A DNA stretch of 64,000 nucleotides from Candidatus Sulfidibacterium hydrothermale (GTDB lineage Bacteria; Bacteroidota; Bacteroidia; Bacteroidales; F082). The DNA lies in contig NZ_CP083760.1 of the NCBI RefSeq assembly GCF_020149915.1, forward strand, positions 1,860,001 through 1,924,000, read 5' to 3'. Made by a program: the position numbers and the translations under genes. Positions 34,142 to 43,963 of this stretch are shown piece by piece (the stretch's first letter is position 1; the number at the start of each line of letters is the position of its first letter). Under the pieces are notes generated by a model that saw only the letters and a program-made list of their open reading frames with translations, was not told the DNA's origin and made no database searches.

Positions 34142-35638
34142 ATGGGTAGTCATACAGTGATCTTAATCACCATGTTGGTGTACATCATCCTGTTGGTGGG
34201 ATGGGGCATTTTTCAGGGCCGAAAGGTCAAATCAGGCGATGATTATGCCATTGCCGGCAGGAACCTGCCCGGTTGGGTGGCGGCATTATCAGAACGAGCC
34301 ACGGGCGAATCTTCATGGGCTTTGCTGGGTTTACCCGGCGCCGCTTATGCCATGGGGCTTTCTGAAATATGGACTGCCGTAGGTTGTGTGGCCGGCATTG
34401 TAACGGCCTGGGCTTTGCTGGCCTGGCGCCTGCGCGATGCGGCTGAAAAATACCAGGCCAATACTTTTACCGGATTTCTGGCCCGTTCGCATCCTGAAAA
34501 AGCAAAACAAATCAGAATGGTATCCAGCGCGGCCATCGTATTCTTTTTCTTCTTTTATGTGGGCGCACAATTTCTTGGTGGAGGAAAAACACTCCATACC
34601 ATGTTTGGGCTGGATGCCAGAACAGGAATGATCATCACGGCTGCCGTTATTATTCCGTACACCATTTACGGCGGGTTCCAGTCGGTGGTTTACACCGATG
34701 TTGTTCAGGCCATCGTCATGATCATTGCCTTGATCGTAGGACCACTGGTTGGCATTTTTTACGTCGCCCATCATCCCGGTCTGTATGCCCACAGTATGAG
34801 CATGGCCTTATCCAAAGCCGGTTCCTCTTACACTTCTTTAACGGGGGCGGCCTCCGGATTTTCGCTGGGCGTAGTCATTGTCGGTGGTTTTTCGTGGTTT
34901 TTTGGTTATCTGGGTGGCCAACCGCAGCTAACGACCCGTTTTATGGCCATAAAAAATCCGAAACAGGCCAAATTTGCCCGTAATGTGGGCATTACGTGGA
35001 CGCTGATTGCTTATCTCGGCGCTTTGTCGATCGGATGGCTCGGACTGGCCATCTTTGGTCCGCACGGCTTGTCTGACAGAGAATTTGTAATGCCGAAAGT
35101 GATGCTCCAGATTTTTCATCCGGTTTTTGCTGCCATTCTTATTACCGGCGCCATTGCCGCCATGATTTCCACCGCCGATTCGTTATTGATTCTTTCCGCC
35201 ACAGAATTCTCTGAAAACATTCTTAAACCACTGGTCAAAAACAAAAGTTTTTTACAAAAACACAATCTGTTTATCTCGCGTGTAATCACTGCCTTTCTGG
35301 CCATTATAGCTCTGTTGCTTTCCTGGTTTACAGGAAGCAAAACTTTTATTTTTACCTTGGTGAGTTATGTATGGGCAGGCATTGGCGGCACTTTCTCGGT
35401 CGTGGTACTGCTGACGCTTTTTTGGAAAAGATACCACGGAAAAGCGGTTTTGGTGACGATCGTCTATGGCATCCTTTTTACCATTATCTGGATCAATACC
35501 GGAATGGACAAGGTGATCACTTCGCGCATTATGACTTTTGCGACAACATTGATTGTTGCTGTTCTGGCCACCTGGTTACTGAATAAATCAGAATCGCATT
35601 ATTCACCGGATTATTCCGGAAAACAACCGGTTTCATAA
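34142..35638 (+). CDS. putP: Sodium:solute symporter, PutP-like
   Basis: 498 residues with about 13 membrane helices. The early ALSERATGESSWALLGLPGAAY segment, FGYLGGQPQLTTRFMA (about 260-275) and the STADSLLILSATEF block (about 342-355) are features of the Na/proline subgroup of the SSS family (Ser/Thr sodium ligands). It should import proline or a related solute with Na+. It begins 18 bases after the DUF1016 remnant with an exceptionally strong ribosome site. No putA or proline catabolic gene is adjacent, so the symbol is an assignment by similarity. Confidence 0.85.
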   Translation: MGSHTVILITMLVYIILLVGWGIFQGRKVKSGDDYAIAGRNLPGWVAALSERATGESSWALLGLPGAAYAMGLSEIWTAVGCVAGIVTAWALLAWRLRDAAEKYQANTFTGFLARSHPEKAKQIRMVSSAAIVFFFFFYVGAQFLGGGKTLHTMFGLDARTGMIITAAVIIPYTIYGGFQSVVYTDVVQAIVMIIALIVGPLVGIFYVAHHPGLYAHSMSMALSKAGSSYTSLTGAASGFSLGVVIVGGFSWFFGYLGGQPQLTTRFMAIKNPKQAKFARNVGITWTLIAYLGALSIGWLGLAIFGPHGLSDREFVMPKVMLQIFHPVFAAILITGAIAAMISTADSLLILSATEFSENILKPLVKNKSFLQKHNLFISRVITAFLAIIALLLSWFTGSKTFIFTLVSYVWAGIGGTFSVVVLLTLFWKRYHGKAVLVTIVYGILFTIIWINTGMDKVITSRIMTFATTLIVAVLATWLLNKSESHYSPDYSGKQPVS

Positions 35639-35690
35639 AGGGCAAATGGAATACTTTTAGTAATTTCGCAGACAGAAAAACGAAAATTTC

Positions 35691-36347
35691 ATGATTTACG
35701 TTGCACTTGTCAATTCTTATCCGGTTATTTCCGATGCTTTTTGTGCTTTGCTGAAAGATTCTGAAGACATTGAAATTTCAGGCACTTACGAGACTTTAAA
35801 TGATTTAATTCGGCAACCTCCCGAAAATCCGGTCCATGTTGTATTACTGATTGCTTACCGCATTTCGGAGAAAATAATTGATGATATTAAACGTTTTCCG
35901 CAATTTTTCCCTAAAGGGAAGATGTTGGTTTTGTCGTTGTTCAACGATGAAAAATTTATTTTACGAACCATTAAAGCCGGAGCAAAAGGACATTTGGGAA
36001 GCGATGCCAATCGGTCAGAAATACTGGAAGCCATTTACACCTTACGCAACGGGCACGAATATTACGCCAAAAGCATAACCGATATTCTGCTCCACAGCTA
36101 TTTATCAGATCAAAAAATTGGTCCGGAGGAAAAAGAAGACAAACTCAAACAGCTTTCGCCGCGTGAGATGGAAGTCTTTAAACTGTTTGCCGAAGGAATG
36201 TCTAACCGCCATATTGCAGAAAAGTTATTTATCAGCGTGCGAACGGTAGAAACGCATAAGAACAACATTATGAAAAAAATTGAACTGAAAACTACCGTCG
36301 ATCTGGTGAAATTTGCCATTAAAAACAATATTATACAGATTGATTGA
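35691..36347 (+). CDS. LuxR/NarL-type regulator with degenerate receiver
   Basis: 218 residues. The receiver-like domain (about 1-125) has LVNSYP where the canonical acidic pair would be (the 63 kb regulator reads LADDHQ), and VVLLIAYRIS where VVLLDxxMP is expected, so both the acid pocket and the phospho-acceptor Asp (position 54 is Ile) are missing. The conserved K of the C-terminal side is visible in AGAKGHL. An intact LuxR-type HTH follows (about 150-210: LSPREMEVFKLFAEG, VRTVETHKNNIM). It likely responds by other means than phosphorylation. It starts 50 bases after putP on the same strand. Confidence 0.85.
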   Translation: MIYVALVNSYPVISDAFCALLKDSEDIEISGTYETLNDLIRQPPENPVHVVLLIAYRISEKIIDDIKRFPQFFPKGKMLVLSLFNDEKFILRTIKAGAKGHLGSDANRSEILEAIYTLRNGHEYYAKSITDILLHSYLSDQKIGPEEKEDKLKQLSPREMEVFKLFAEGMSNRHIAEKLFISVRTVETHKNNIMKKIELKTTVDLVKFAIKNNIIQID

Positions 36348-37260
36348 AGTACTTGAAGTTTGAAGTGTGAAGTACTTAAAGTGAGCAGGACTTTTTTTAA
36401 CGTTTTCCTTTGAGCTTCTTTGTGATGTCCTTTGAGGGACTTTGTGGTAAAAAGAGTCATTAGTACACTGGTCATTGGGAAATGATGAGCGATAAACGAT
36501 AAATGATAAGTGTTGAGTTGTTTTGATTGGTTATCATTAATTTAGAATTTTTCGGATTTGTTTTTTTGGATTTCCCTTGTGATTTGTCTTTTGCTTTTTG
36601 GAGTTTCCCACTTTAGGCATTTTAAGTACTTGAAGTTTGAAGTGTGAAGTGTGAAGTACTTAAAAGTGAATAGGATTTTTTTAACGTTTTCCTTTGAGCT
36701 TCTTTGTGATGTCCTTTGAGGGACTTCGTGGTAAAAAGAGTTATTGGGAAAGGATGAACGAACGATAAATGCAGAGCGATGAAAGATAAACAGGGGTGGA
36801 TTTTGTTTTTTGGGGGGCGTCCTTTCGCCATTTTGCCCAGTCGTGTTTGTCCTCCTGAGCGAAGCGAAGGATCTCTAATGCTGAAAGATTTGGGATGGAA
36901 GGATGGAGAACGTTAGATGGGAAGATGTTTGACTCAACGATAATTGATGAACGAGGCTGTGATTTGTTTTTATGTTTTTTGTGATTTCTCACTTGGTCAT
37001 TAGTCCTGGTTATTGGTATTGTTGATTTTCAGATATTTACCTGTTTTTTTCTGTCGTCCTGAACGGAGCGCAGCGGAGTGAAGGATCTTAAAAATAATCA
37101 CGGTTGTTAAAATAGATGCTTCACTGCGTTCAGCATGACAAAAGAAGTTAATTTTTGGAATTTGGGATTTTTTTGTGATTTGCTTTTTTGTTTTTTGTGA
37201 TTTCCCACTTTAGGCACTTGAAGTACTTAAAATTTGAAGTGTGAAGGACTTAAAGTAAAG
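36348..37260. repeat. Non-coding dispersed-repeat island
   Basis: About 0.9 kb without a supported gene. A segment of roughly 120 bases is repeated at 36349-36473 and 36624-36750 (TTGAAGTTTGAAGTGTGAAG, CTTTGAGCTTCTTTGTGATG, CCTTTGAGGGACTT). A shorter related piece lies at 37211-37257, and the same repeat occurs inverted near 29990-30070. Around 36855 and 37060 there are CTGAGCGAAGCGAAGGATCT and GGAGCGCAGCGGAGTGAAGG motifs, typical of short interspersed Bacteroidota repeats. Confidence 0.65.
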
Positions 37261-38274
37261 TCAGACAAATTTTTCGATCAGTTCCACCAGCCGGCTGGAG
37301 TATCCCATTTCGTTGTCGTACCAGGCCACCACTTTCACCAGCTTATGTTTATCCCCCAACACAGCGGTTAAATTGGCATCAAAAACAGCCGAGTGGGTAT
37401 TTCCAATAATATCGGCAGACACAATAGGATCTTCGGTATATTGCAAAATTCCTTTTAACCGGCCCTGGGCAGCTTCTTTAAAAGCAGCGTTGATCTCTTC
37501 CACGCTGGTTGATTTCCTGAGCGTACAGGTCAGGTCGGTAAGCGAGCCATCCGGAACAGGAACCCGGATTCCGGCACCTCCCAGGTTGTTTTTCAGATGA
37601 GGAAAAATCCGGGTGGAAGCTTTGGCTGCTCCCGTAGTTGTAGGAACGATCGAATAAGCAGCAGCCCGGCCTCTGCGCCAGTCTTTATGCGGACCGTCCA
37701 CAATGTTCTGGTCTTTGGTATAAGAATGTACCGTAGTCATAAATCCTTTTTCAATGCCCCAAAGCTCATCCAGAATCATAATCAGCGGCGCCACATTATT
37801 GGTGGTACAGGAAGCATTGGAAATAATCACATCCTTTTTGTCAATAATCTGGTCGTTAACGCCCAGCACGACATATTTTACATTTTCGCGTTCACCTTTG
37901 GCCGGTGCAGAAATAATGACCTTCCGGGCACCTGATTTTTCCACATGAAGAATGGCTTTGTCGCGTTCAACAAACTGTCCGGTTGATTCGATCACCACAT
38001 CAATCTTCAGTTTTTCCCAGGGAAGTTTCGACGGATCCGGTTCGTTGAAAACCAGAATCTGATTATCATTTACAATGAGCGCTTTTTCAGTGTGTTGCAC
38101 TGTTCCCCGAAACGGACCATGCACAGAATCATATTTAAGCAAATGAGCCAGGTTGGCGGTATCCGTCAAATCATTGATGGCTACCACTTCCATATTTTCT
38201 TTTTTTTGAAGATTACGAAAGGTAATCCGGCCAATCCGGCCAAACCCGTTAATGGCAATGCGTATTTTATTCAT
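37261..38274 (-). CDS. gap: Glyceraldehyde-3-phosphate dehydrogenase
   Basis: 337 residues from the ATG at 38274 (MNKIRIAINGFGRIGR). Catalytic Cys156 in SNASCTTNN, and the substrate Arg and NAD sites of the family are all present. It interconverts glyceraldehyde 3-phosphate and 1,3-bisphosphoglycerate in glycolysis and gluconeogenesis. The stop codon lies against the repeat island. A terminator (38352-38387) separates it from the fad cluster upstream. Confidence 0.97.
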   Translation of the reverse strand: MNKIRIAINGFGRIGRITFRNLQKKENMEVVAINDLTDTANLAHLLKYDSVHGPFRGTVQHTEKALIVNDNQILVFNEPDPSKLPWEKLKIDVVIESTGQFVERDKAILHVEKSGARKVIISAPAKGERENVKYVVLGVNDQIIDKKDVIISNASCTTNNVAPLIMILDELWGIEKGFMTTVHSYTKDQNIVDGPHKDWRRGRAAAYSIVPTTTGAAKASTRIFPHLKNNLGGAGIRVPVPDGSLTDLTCTLRKSTSVEEINAAFKEAAQGRLKGILQYTEDPIVSADIIGNTHSAVFDANLTAVLGDKHKLVKVVAWYDNEMGYSSRLVELIEKFV

Positions 38275-38351
38275 AATGTAAAGCTGTAATTGACAAGACA
38301 AATGTATGAAACCACCGGGAAAATGGCGTTCAAACCGGTTCTAAATTGCAT

Positions 38352-38387
38352 AAAAAAGCCCTGCTTTGACAAAAGTCGCCGCAGGGC
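38352..38387 (-). terminator. Terminator at the end of the fad cluster
   Basis: On the minus strand GCCCTGC and GCAGGGC pair around a 16-base loop and are followed by TTTTTT. It lies downstream of fadD and just before gap. Confidence 0.8.
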
Positions 38388-38413
38388 ACGGTAAACAAGT
38401 TAATCTGAGCGGT

Positions 38414-40255
38414 TTATTTTTCAGCTTCTTCTTTTTTTGCAGAAGCGGTATTTTCGATAAGGCCAAGATCACCGTAATCGTCAGTATAACCGTATAAGTT
38501 GTCCAGTTTGGTTTTATACAGTTTTTTCAACTGATTTCGTTTCAATTTCAGCGTAGGGGAGAGCTCGCCGGTTTCGGTAGACCATTCACGGCAGGTAAGG
38601 GCAAACTTCTTAATCTGACGATGGCGGCCTAAAGTTTGATTAATCCGGTCCACTTCTTCCTGATACCGGGCTAATACTTTGGGATGACGAATCAAATCGG
38701 TATTGTCACGGAATTTCACACCATTTTTAAAACACCAGCCGTGCAGATAATGGAAATTCGGGCTGATAATGGCTGCCGCAAATTTTTCCCCTTCGCCTAC
38801 CACCAGAATTTGCTCAATAAGCGGGGATTCTTTAAAGCGGTTTTCCACAATCTGCGGGGCTACATATTTACCTGTAGAGAGCTTGAAAATCTCTTTTTTA
38901 CGATCGGTAATCCACAGTACTCCATTTTCTATCTTCCCAATATCACCGGTATGGAACCATCCTTCTTCGTCAATCACTTCTTTGGTTTTTTCCGGATCTT
39001 TATAATAGCCTACCATCAAATTGGGGCCTTTCATCAGGATTTCGCCGTCTTCGGCAATTTTCACTTCCACATTCGACAAGACAGGGCCAACACTTCCGGC
39101 CTGCATGGTAGGATATTCGCCATAGTTCACCGAAATTACCGGAGACGTTTCTGTTAATCCGTAACCCTGGGCCACAGTAATTCCTACTGCGCTGAACAAC
39201 TTGGCCAGTCGCGGTTGCAGTGCTGCCCCTCCCGAAATAATCACTTTAATCTCGCCGCCAAGAGCTTCTTTCCATTTACTAAAGATCAGTTTCCGGGCAA
39301 TCTTCAGTTTAAAGTCATAAGCTTTGCCGCGTTTGGCCGGATCATCTTCATATTCCATTCCCAGGTTAACAGCCCAGTCGAACAGCGAACGTTTTAACCC
39401 TTTTAATTCTTTGCCTTTCAGCATGATTTTATCAAAGAGTTTTTCCATCACCCGCGGAACAGTGGCAAAGCCATGCGGATGGACTTCATTCAGGTTTTCA
39501 CCAATGGTATCGATGCTTTCCACGTAATACACGCCTAAACCTTTTGCCTGGACCAAATAGTTGACTTCGCGTTCCAGTACATGGCACAACGGCAAAAAGC
39601 TTAACCAGCGATCACCGGGAACCACCGGTAACAACGGTCTGGATGCATTCACATTGCTCAAAATATTATTGTGGGTTAGCATCACGCCTTTAGAACGTCC
39701 GGTAGTACCGGAAGTATAAATAATGGAAAGAAGGTCATCTTTAGAGATGCTGTCTTTAATTTTAGGCAGTTCTTTTTCGTATTTATCTTTGTTTTTCTTC
39801 CCCAGTTCCACAATTTCGCTCCAGTGGGGGACACCATTTACTTTATCGTATGTGAATATCTTTTCAATCTTCGGAACTTCGTCGGCCAGTGGTTTTATTT
39901 TGTCGTAATATTCTTTGGACGAAAGGATAACGATACGGGCTTCGGAGTGTTCCAGGATGTAACGATGCTCAGCCGGTCCGATATTAGGATAAACCGGAAC
40001 ATGAATCACACCGAGCTGTCCCATCCCCATGTCGGCAAAATTCCATTCCGGACGATTATTGGAGATTGTTAAAATTTTATCTCCTTTTTTAAAGCCCATA
40101 GCCAGCAGGCCATAGCTAAAGTAATCGACCATTTCTTTGTATTCATCCGTGCTGAAATTTTCCCATTGTCCGTTTCTTTTCACCGACAAGGCAACTTTCA
40201 GATTATTCTCTTTGACATTTTGATCAAGGATGTCAAAATTTCTTTCCAGCTTCAT
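38414..40255 (-). CDS. fadD: Long-chain acyl-CoA synthetase (AMP-forming)
   Basis: 613 residues. The ATP/AMP signature IIYTSGTTGRSKGVMLTH lies at about residues 176-193; GYGLTET (about 370) and the GWFHTGDIGK block complete the ANL-family core; KEIFKLSTGK near residue 480 holds the catalytic Lys region. It activates fatty acids to acyl-CoA for beta-oxidation. The gene is the last of a minus-strand fad run (marR-fadN-fadA-fadE-DUF4442-fadD), 81 bases after the DUF4442 gene, and is followed by a terminator. Confidence 0.9.
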   Translation of the reverse strand: MKLERNFDILDQNVKENNLKVALSVKRNGQWENFSTDEYKEMVDYFSYGLLAMGFKKGDKILTISNNRPEWNFADMGMGQLGVIHVPVYPNIGPAEHRYILEHSEARIVILSSKEYYDKIKPLADEVPKIEKIFTYDKVNGVPHWSEIVELGKKNKDKYEKELPKIKDSISKDDLLSIIYTSGTTGRSKGVMLTHNNILSNVNASRPLLPVVPGDRWLSFLPLCHVLEREVNYLVQAKGLGVYYVESIDTIGENLNEVHPHGFATVPRVMEKLFDKIMLKGKELKGLKRSLFDWAVNLGMEYEDDPAKRGKAYDFKLKIARKLIFSKWKEALGGEIKVIISGGAALQPRLAKLFSAVGITVAQGYGLTETSPVISVNYGEYPTMQAGSVGPVLSNVEVKIAEDGEILMKGPNLMVGYYKDPEKTKEVIDEEGWFHTGDIGKIENGVLWITDRKKEIFKLSTGKYVAPQIVENRFKESPLIEQILVVGEGEKFAAAIISPNFHYLHGWCFKNGVKFRDNTDLIRHPKVLARYQEEVDRINQTLGRHRQIKKFALTCREWSTETGELSPTLKLKRNQLKKLYKTKLDNLYGYTDDYGDLGLIENTASAKKEEAEK

Positions 40256-40335
40256 AGGTAATAGTTTTAGGTTAAACTTGTGAATGACGGTTTGTAAATA
40301 TTTTTTCTATACGCTATCGGTTTTTTAATTGTTGT

Positions 40336-40818
40336 TTATTTTTTTGCTTTAAACGTCCAGGTAAATTTAAATTCAGAGACCTGATCACCGGCTTCGTCAA
40401 TTCCAATGGAAACGATGGGCACAGTAACCCCTTCTCCGGTTTCGAGTGTTTTTTTTACGGCATCACGCAGGGCTTCTCCGTCGTTACAGGTAAATGTAAC
40501 CCGGCTTTGGGCTTTTTTGGTGAATTTTGCCTGCATATCAAAAACCAGCATGGAAACCGGCCGCGGAGCTGCTTTTACTTCAGCAATGGCCATCGCACCG
40601 GACGAAAGTTCGGCGGCCATAGACTGTACCGCAAAATAAAGTGACCTGAACGGATTCTTGGTCAGGTAGTTGTACGGCACCGAAACTGAAGCATGTTTTT
40701 CATCCAGTTCCACAATGCGCAATCCGTTTAAAATGCCCATCGGCATATGTTTTAAGAAAAACAGGTTCAGGCGAAACGGATTATTGGCCAGCTTTCTAAA
40801 ATCTTTGGTTTTTGCCAT
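40336..40818 (-). CDS. DUF4442 hotdog-fold protein (putative thioesterase)
   Basis: 160 residues of hotdog type, with a helix LYFAVQSMAAELSSGAMA as in DUF4442/YiiD-C-like thioesterases. Such proteins hydrolyse acyl-CoA or regulate acyl flux; catalytic residues are not clear. It stands between fadE and fadD in the fatty-acid cluster, which supports an acyl-CoA role. No start ambiguity is seen. Confidence 0.8.
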   Translation of the reverse strand: MAKTKDFRKLANNPFRLNLFFLKHMPMGILNGLRIVELDEKHASVSVPYNYLTKNPFRSLYFAVQSMAAELSSGAMAIAEVKAAPRPVSMLVFDMQAKFTKKAQSRVTFTCNDGEALRDAVKKTLETGEGVTVPIVSIGIDEAGDQVSEFKFTWTFKAKK

Positions 40819-40835
40819 ATAAAAAATTACACTTT

Positions 40836-40876
40836 AAAAAAGAGAAGAGAAACAGGCTCAAATGAGCCTGTTTCTC
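40836..40876 (-). terminator. Internal terminator between fadE and the DUF4442 gene
   Basis: Fourteen-base arms GAGAAACAGGCTCA (40847-40860) and TGAGCCTGTTTCTC (40863-40876) form a very stable hairpin followed on the minus strand by a T-rich run. It lies inside the fad run. Confidence 0.8.
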
Positions 40877-40888
40877 AAAATCTGTTAA

Positions 40889-42673
40889 CTAAAAATTGTA
40901 CTGGTTAGCTTCAATCAATTGATCAGCAATTCTTCTGCGGGCTTCTTTTACGTTCACCGGATTCACTTTGGTAAAACGTTTCATCCCCATCAGCATTCCT
41001 GCCTGTTCATCGCCTTCGGCAAATGAATTCACAGCATCCAACCCGATTTTGTTAATCCGGTAAGCTGTATCATACAAGAATACATCCAAGATATCTTTGT
41101 AAATCGCCAATTTTTTCTCATCGTACTTGCTGGCCAGTTTTTCCACGCGGAGCAGTGTTGATTCGGCAGCATAAGTATACATCAGCATATCGGCTACATT
41201 CAACATAATTTCCTGCTCATTCTGGAATTTATCCATGTATTTCTGCAACGCAGCACCGGCGACCATCAAAATGGCTTTTTTGAAATTCACAATATATTTG
41301 TGTTTGTTTTCAAAATAGTCCATGGTTGTGCTACCGAAATCAGGAATACCCATCAGCTCTTTGGCTACTTCTTTGGCCGGTGTCAGCAGGTCGATTTCAC
41401 CTTTCATACCCCGTTTCAGCAATTCGCCAACAGCCACCATACGGTTAATTTCGTTGGTTCCTTCAAAAATACGGTTAATACGGGAATCGCGATAAGCTCT
41501 TTCTACCACAGTTTCGGCTGAATAGCCCATTCCACCATGAATTTGAACGCCTTCGTCCACCACAAAATCCAATGCTTCAGAACCAAAAACTTTGGCAATG
41601 GAAGCTTCAATGGCAAACTGACGAATTCCTTCGATGGAAGCCCGGCCTTTATCCATACCATCAGCAACCAGCTGATTAATGGCGTCATCAATGTTCTGGC
41701 TGGCGCGATAAGTCAGCGATTCAGTGGCAAAGGTGCGGATAACCATTTCGGCCAGTTTGGTTTTAATGGCACCAAAGTTGGCAATAGCCATTCCAAACTG
41801 TTTTCTTTCGTTGGCATACTGAACGCTGGCGTCAATCGTTGCTTTGGCAGCACCGGTAGTAGCGGCAGCCAGTTTGATACGGCCAAGGTTCAGGATATAC
41901 AGGGCAATTTTAAAACCTTCATTTCTTTCACCCAAGAGGTTTTCTACCGGCACTTTGGCGTTATCGAAGAAAATCTGGATGGTGGAAGAACCACGGATTC
42001 CCATTTTGTCTTCTTCAGCACCGAAAGTAAATCCGGGCGTATCGCGTTCCACGATAAAAGCACTCAGGTTTTTGTCGTCTTCAATTTTAGCATAAACGAT
42101 GAACAAGTCGGCGATTCCCCCGTTGGTGATCCACATTTTACTCCCGTTCAGCACATAGTATTTTCCGTCTTCGCTCAATGTAGCTTTGGTTTTCCCGTTA
42201 TTCGGGTCAGAACCGGCATCCGGCTCGGTAAGGGCATAAGCGCCGATATATTCACCGGTAGCCAGCTTGGGAAGATATTTTTTCTTTTGTTCTTCTGTAC
42301 CAAAATAAAGAATAGGGAGGGTACCGATTCCGGTGTGAGCCGAATAAGCTACGGCATAACTAAATCCTTTTCCCATTTCTTCTACGGTAAGCATAGAAGT
42401 CACGAAATTCTGTCCGAAACCTTCATACTCTTCCGGGATGGAAATCCCCAGCAATCCGAGCTCGCCGGCATCTTTTAATAATTTGGTCAACAATTCATTA
42501 TCGTGGTGTTCCAATTGTTCCACGTTGGGCAAAACCTGTGTTTCGGTAAAATCTTTACAGGTTTGTGCCATCATTTGCTGTTCTTCGTTAAATTCTTCAG
42601 GAATGAAAATATCGGCCGCATTGGTTTCCCTGATGAGAAACTCACCACCTTTTAACGCTTTTTTGTCTGACAT
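40889..42673 (-). CDS. fadE: Acyl-CoA dehydrogenase (long C-terminal type)
   Basis: 594 residues from the ATG at 42673; the upstream frame start at 42733 is in the terminator region and rejected. AYALTEPDAGSD (about 157-168) and the flavin-binding FEGTNEINRM near residue 425 are acyl-CoA dehydrogenase signatures. The roughly 170 residues after the core form an extra helical part, as in the very-long-chain/ACAD9-like group. It performs the first oxidation of acyl-CoA; electrons would pass to ETF (not in window). Sits between thiolase and the DUF4442 gene. Confidence 0.92.
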   Translation of the reverse strand: MSDKKALKGGEFLIRETNAADIFIPEEFNEEQQMMAQTCKDFTETQVLPNVEQLEHHDNELLTKLLKDAGELGLLGISIPEEYEGFGQNFVTSMLTVEEMGKGFSYAVAYSAHTGIGTLPILYFGTEEQKKKYLPKLATGEYIGAYALTEPDAGSDPNNGKTKATLSEDGKYYVLNGSKMWITNGGIADLFIVYAKIEDDKNLSAFIVERDTPGFTFGAEEDKMGIRGSSTIQIFFDNAKVPVENLLGERNEGFKIALYILNLGRIKLAAATTGAAKATIDASVQYANERKQFGMAIANFGAIKTKLAEMVIRTFATESLTYRASQNIDDAINQLVADGMDKGRASIEGIRQFAIEASIAKVFGSEALDFVVDEGVQIHGGMGYSAETVVERAYRDSRINRIFEGTNEINRMVAVGELLKRGMKGEIDLLTPAKEVAKELMGIPDFGSTTMDYFENKHKYIVNFKKAILMVAGAALQKYMDKFQNEQEIMLNVADMLMYTYAAESTLLRVEKLASKYDEKKLAIYKDILDVFLYDTAYRINKIGLDAVNSFAEGDEQAGMLMGMKRFTKVNPVNVKEARRRIADQLIEANQYNF

Positions 42674-42708
42674 AATTTTATAATTTAATAGTTGAATAAT
42701 TCGATTTG

Positions 42709-42744
42709 TAAAAAAAGCACACCAGTTTATCAACTGATGTGCTT
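42709..42744 (-). terminator. Internal terminator between fadA and fadE
   Basis: Arms AAGCACACCAGTT (42715-42727) and AACTGATGTGCTT (42732-42744) pair with one mismatch around TATC and are followed on the minus strand by seven T. fadE starts only 36 bases further on. Confidence 0.85.
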
Positions 42745-42752
42745 AAAATTAT

Positions 42753-43925
42753 TTATAACATTTCATAAATACCGGCAGCACCTTGTCCTGTTCCGATACA
42801 CATAGTGACCATACCGTATTTTTTATTACGGCGTTTCAATTCATTCAGAATCTGAACGGTCAGTTTGGCACCGGTACATCCCAAGGGGTGTCCCAGGGCA
42901 ATGGCTCCACCGTTAACGTTTAAGATTTCCGGGTTAATTCCCACTTCTCTTACCACAACCAGCGACTGGGTGGCAAAAGCTTCATTCAGCTCAATAAGAT
43001 CCATGTCTTCGAGTTTCATTCCGGCGTGTTTTAACACTTTCGGAATGGCTTTGGTCGGACCGATACCCATCTTATAAGGTTCCACGCCGGAAACCTGGTA
43101 ATCTACCAGACGGGCAAGCGGAGTCAGGTTGTAACGTTTCAAGGCTTCTTCTGACACTACCAAGACGAAAGCAGCTCCATCCGACATTTGCGATGAGTTT
43201 CCTGCAGTAGAAACGCCATCAGGAGCAAAGGCAGGACGCAGTTTGGCCAACGTTTCGGGAGTAGTTCCCCTTCTCGGACCTTCGTCCGTATCAAAGATTT
43301 TTTTCCGGGTTTTCATCACCCCGTCTTCAAAGTAATTTTCTTCCACCGTGATGGGAACGATCTGATCTTTGAAGTAACCGTTGTCGATAGCATTAATGGC
43401 TTTGGCATACGAATTGGCTGCAAACTCATCCAGTTCTTCCCGTTTCAGTTTATATTCACGGGCTACCATTTCCGAAGTCAATCCCATGCTCAGATACCAG
43501 TCAGGATTACTTTTTGCTGCTTTCGGGTTAGGCACCATGCGCCATCCGCCCATGTTAATCATCGACATGGTTTCGGCACCACCGGCGATAATTACATCAG
43601 CAATTCCTGCACTTACTTTGGCTGAAGCAATGGCTATGGCTTCGATTCCGGATGAACAGAAACGATTGATGGTTGAACCGGGAACATCCACGGTATCCAG
43701 TGACATCAATGAGAGCAAACGTCCCATGTTCATTCCGGTTTCAGCTTCCGGAAAAGCGTTTCCGACAACAACATCGTCAATTTCCGATTTCTCGATTTGT
43801 GGAAAGTCATTCATTAAATGTCTGATGACTTCAACGGCAATATCATCGGGACGGGTAAAACGTAAAGTTCCCCGCGGAGCTTTGCCGATGGCCGAACGAT
43901 ATCCACCTACTATATATGCATTCAT
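42753..43925 (-). CDS. fadA: Acetyl-CoA acyltransferase (thiolase)
   Basis: 390 residues. Nucleophile Cys90 in [28 protein letters not shown] near residue 340 and [15 protein letters not shown] at the end (second Cys) define the thiolase family. It cleaves 3-ketoacyl-CoA in beta-oxidation. The gene lies 38 bases downstream of fadN, so the two are likely co-transcribed; a terminator follows. Confidence 0.94.
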   Translation of the reverse strand: MNAYIVGGYRSAIGKAPRGTLRFTRPDDIAVEVIRHLMNDFPQIEKSEIDDVVVGNAFPEAETGMNMGRLLSLMSLDTVDVPGSTINRFCSSGIEAIAIASAKVSAGIADVIIAGGAETMSMINMGGWRMVPNPKAAKSNPDWYLSMGLTSEMVAREYKLKREELDEFAANSYAKAINAIDNGYFKDQIVPITVEENYFEDGVMKTRKKIFDTDEGPRRGTTPETLAKLRPAFAPDGVSTAGNSSQMSDGAAFVLVVSEEALKRYNLTPLARLVDYQVSGVEPYKMGIGPTKAIPKVLKHAGMKLEDMDLIELNEAFATQSLVVVREVGINPEILNVNGGAIALGHPLGCTGAKLTVQILNELKRRNKKYGMVTMCIGTGQGAAGIYEML

Positions 43926-43963
43926 AATATTAAATTTTTTCTGTTTTTAAAAATGATTGGTGA

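Noticed and set aside
36349-36750. Possible insertion sequence bounded by the 120-base repeats
   Set aside because: No transposase frame lies between the copies and there are no terminal inverted repeats.
41537-42478. 313-codon open frame antisense to fadE
   Set aside because: It lies wholly opposite the acyl-CoA dehydrogenase and has the composition of a mirrored coding strand, with no family motif.
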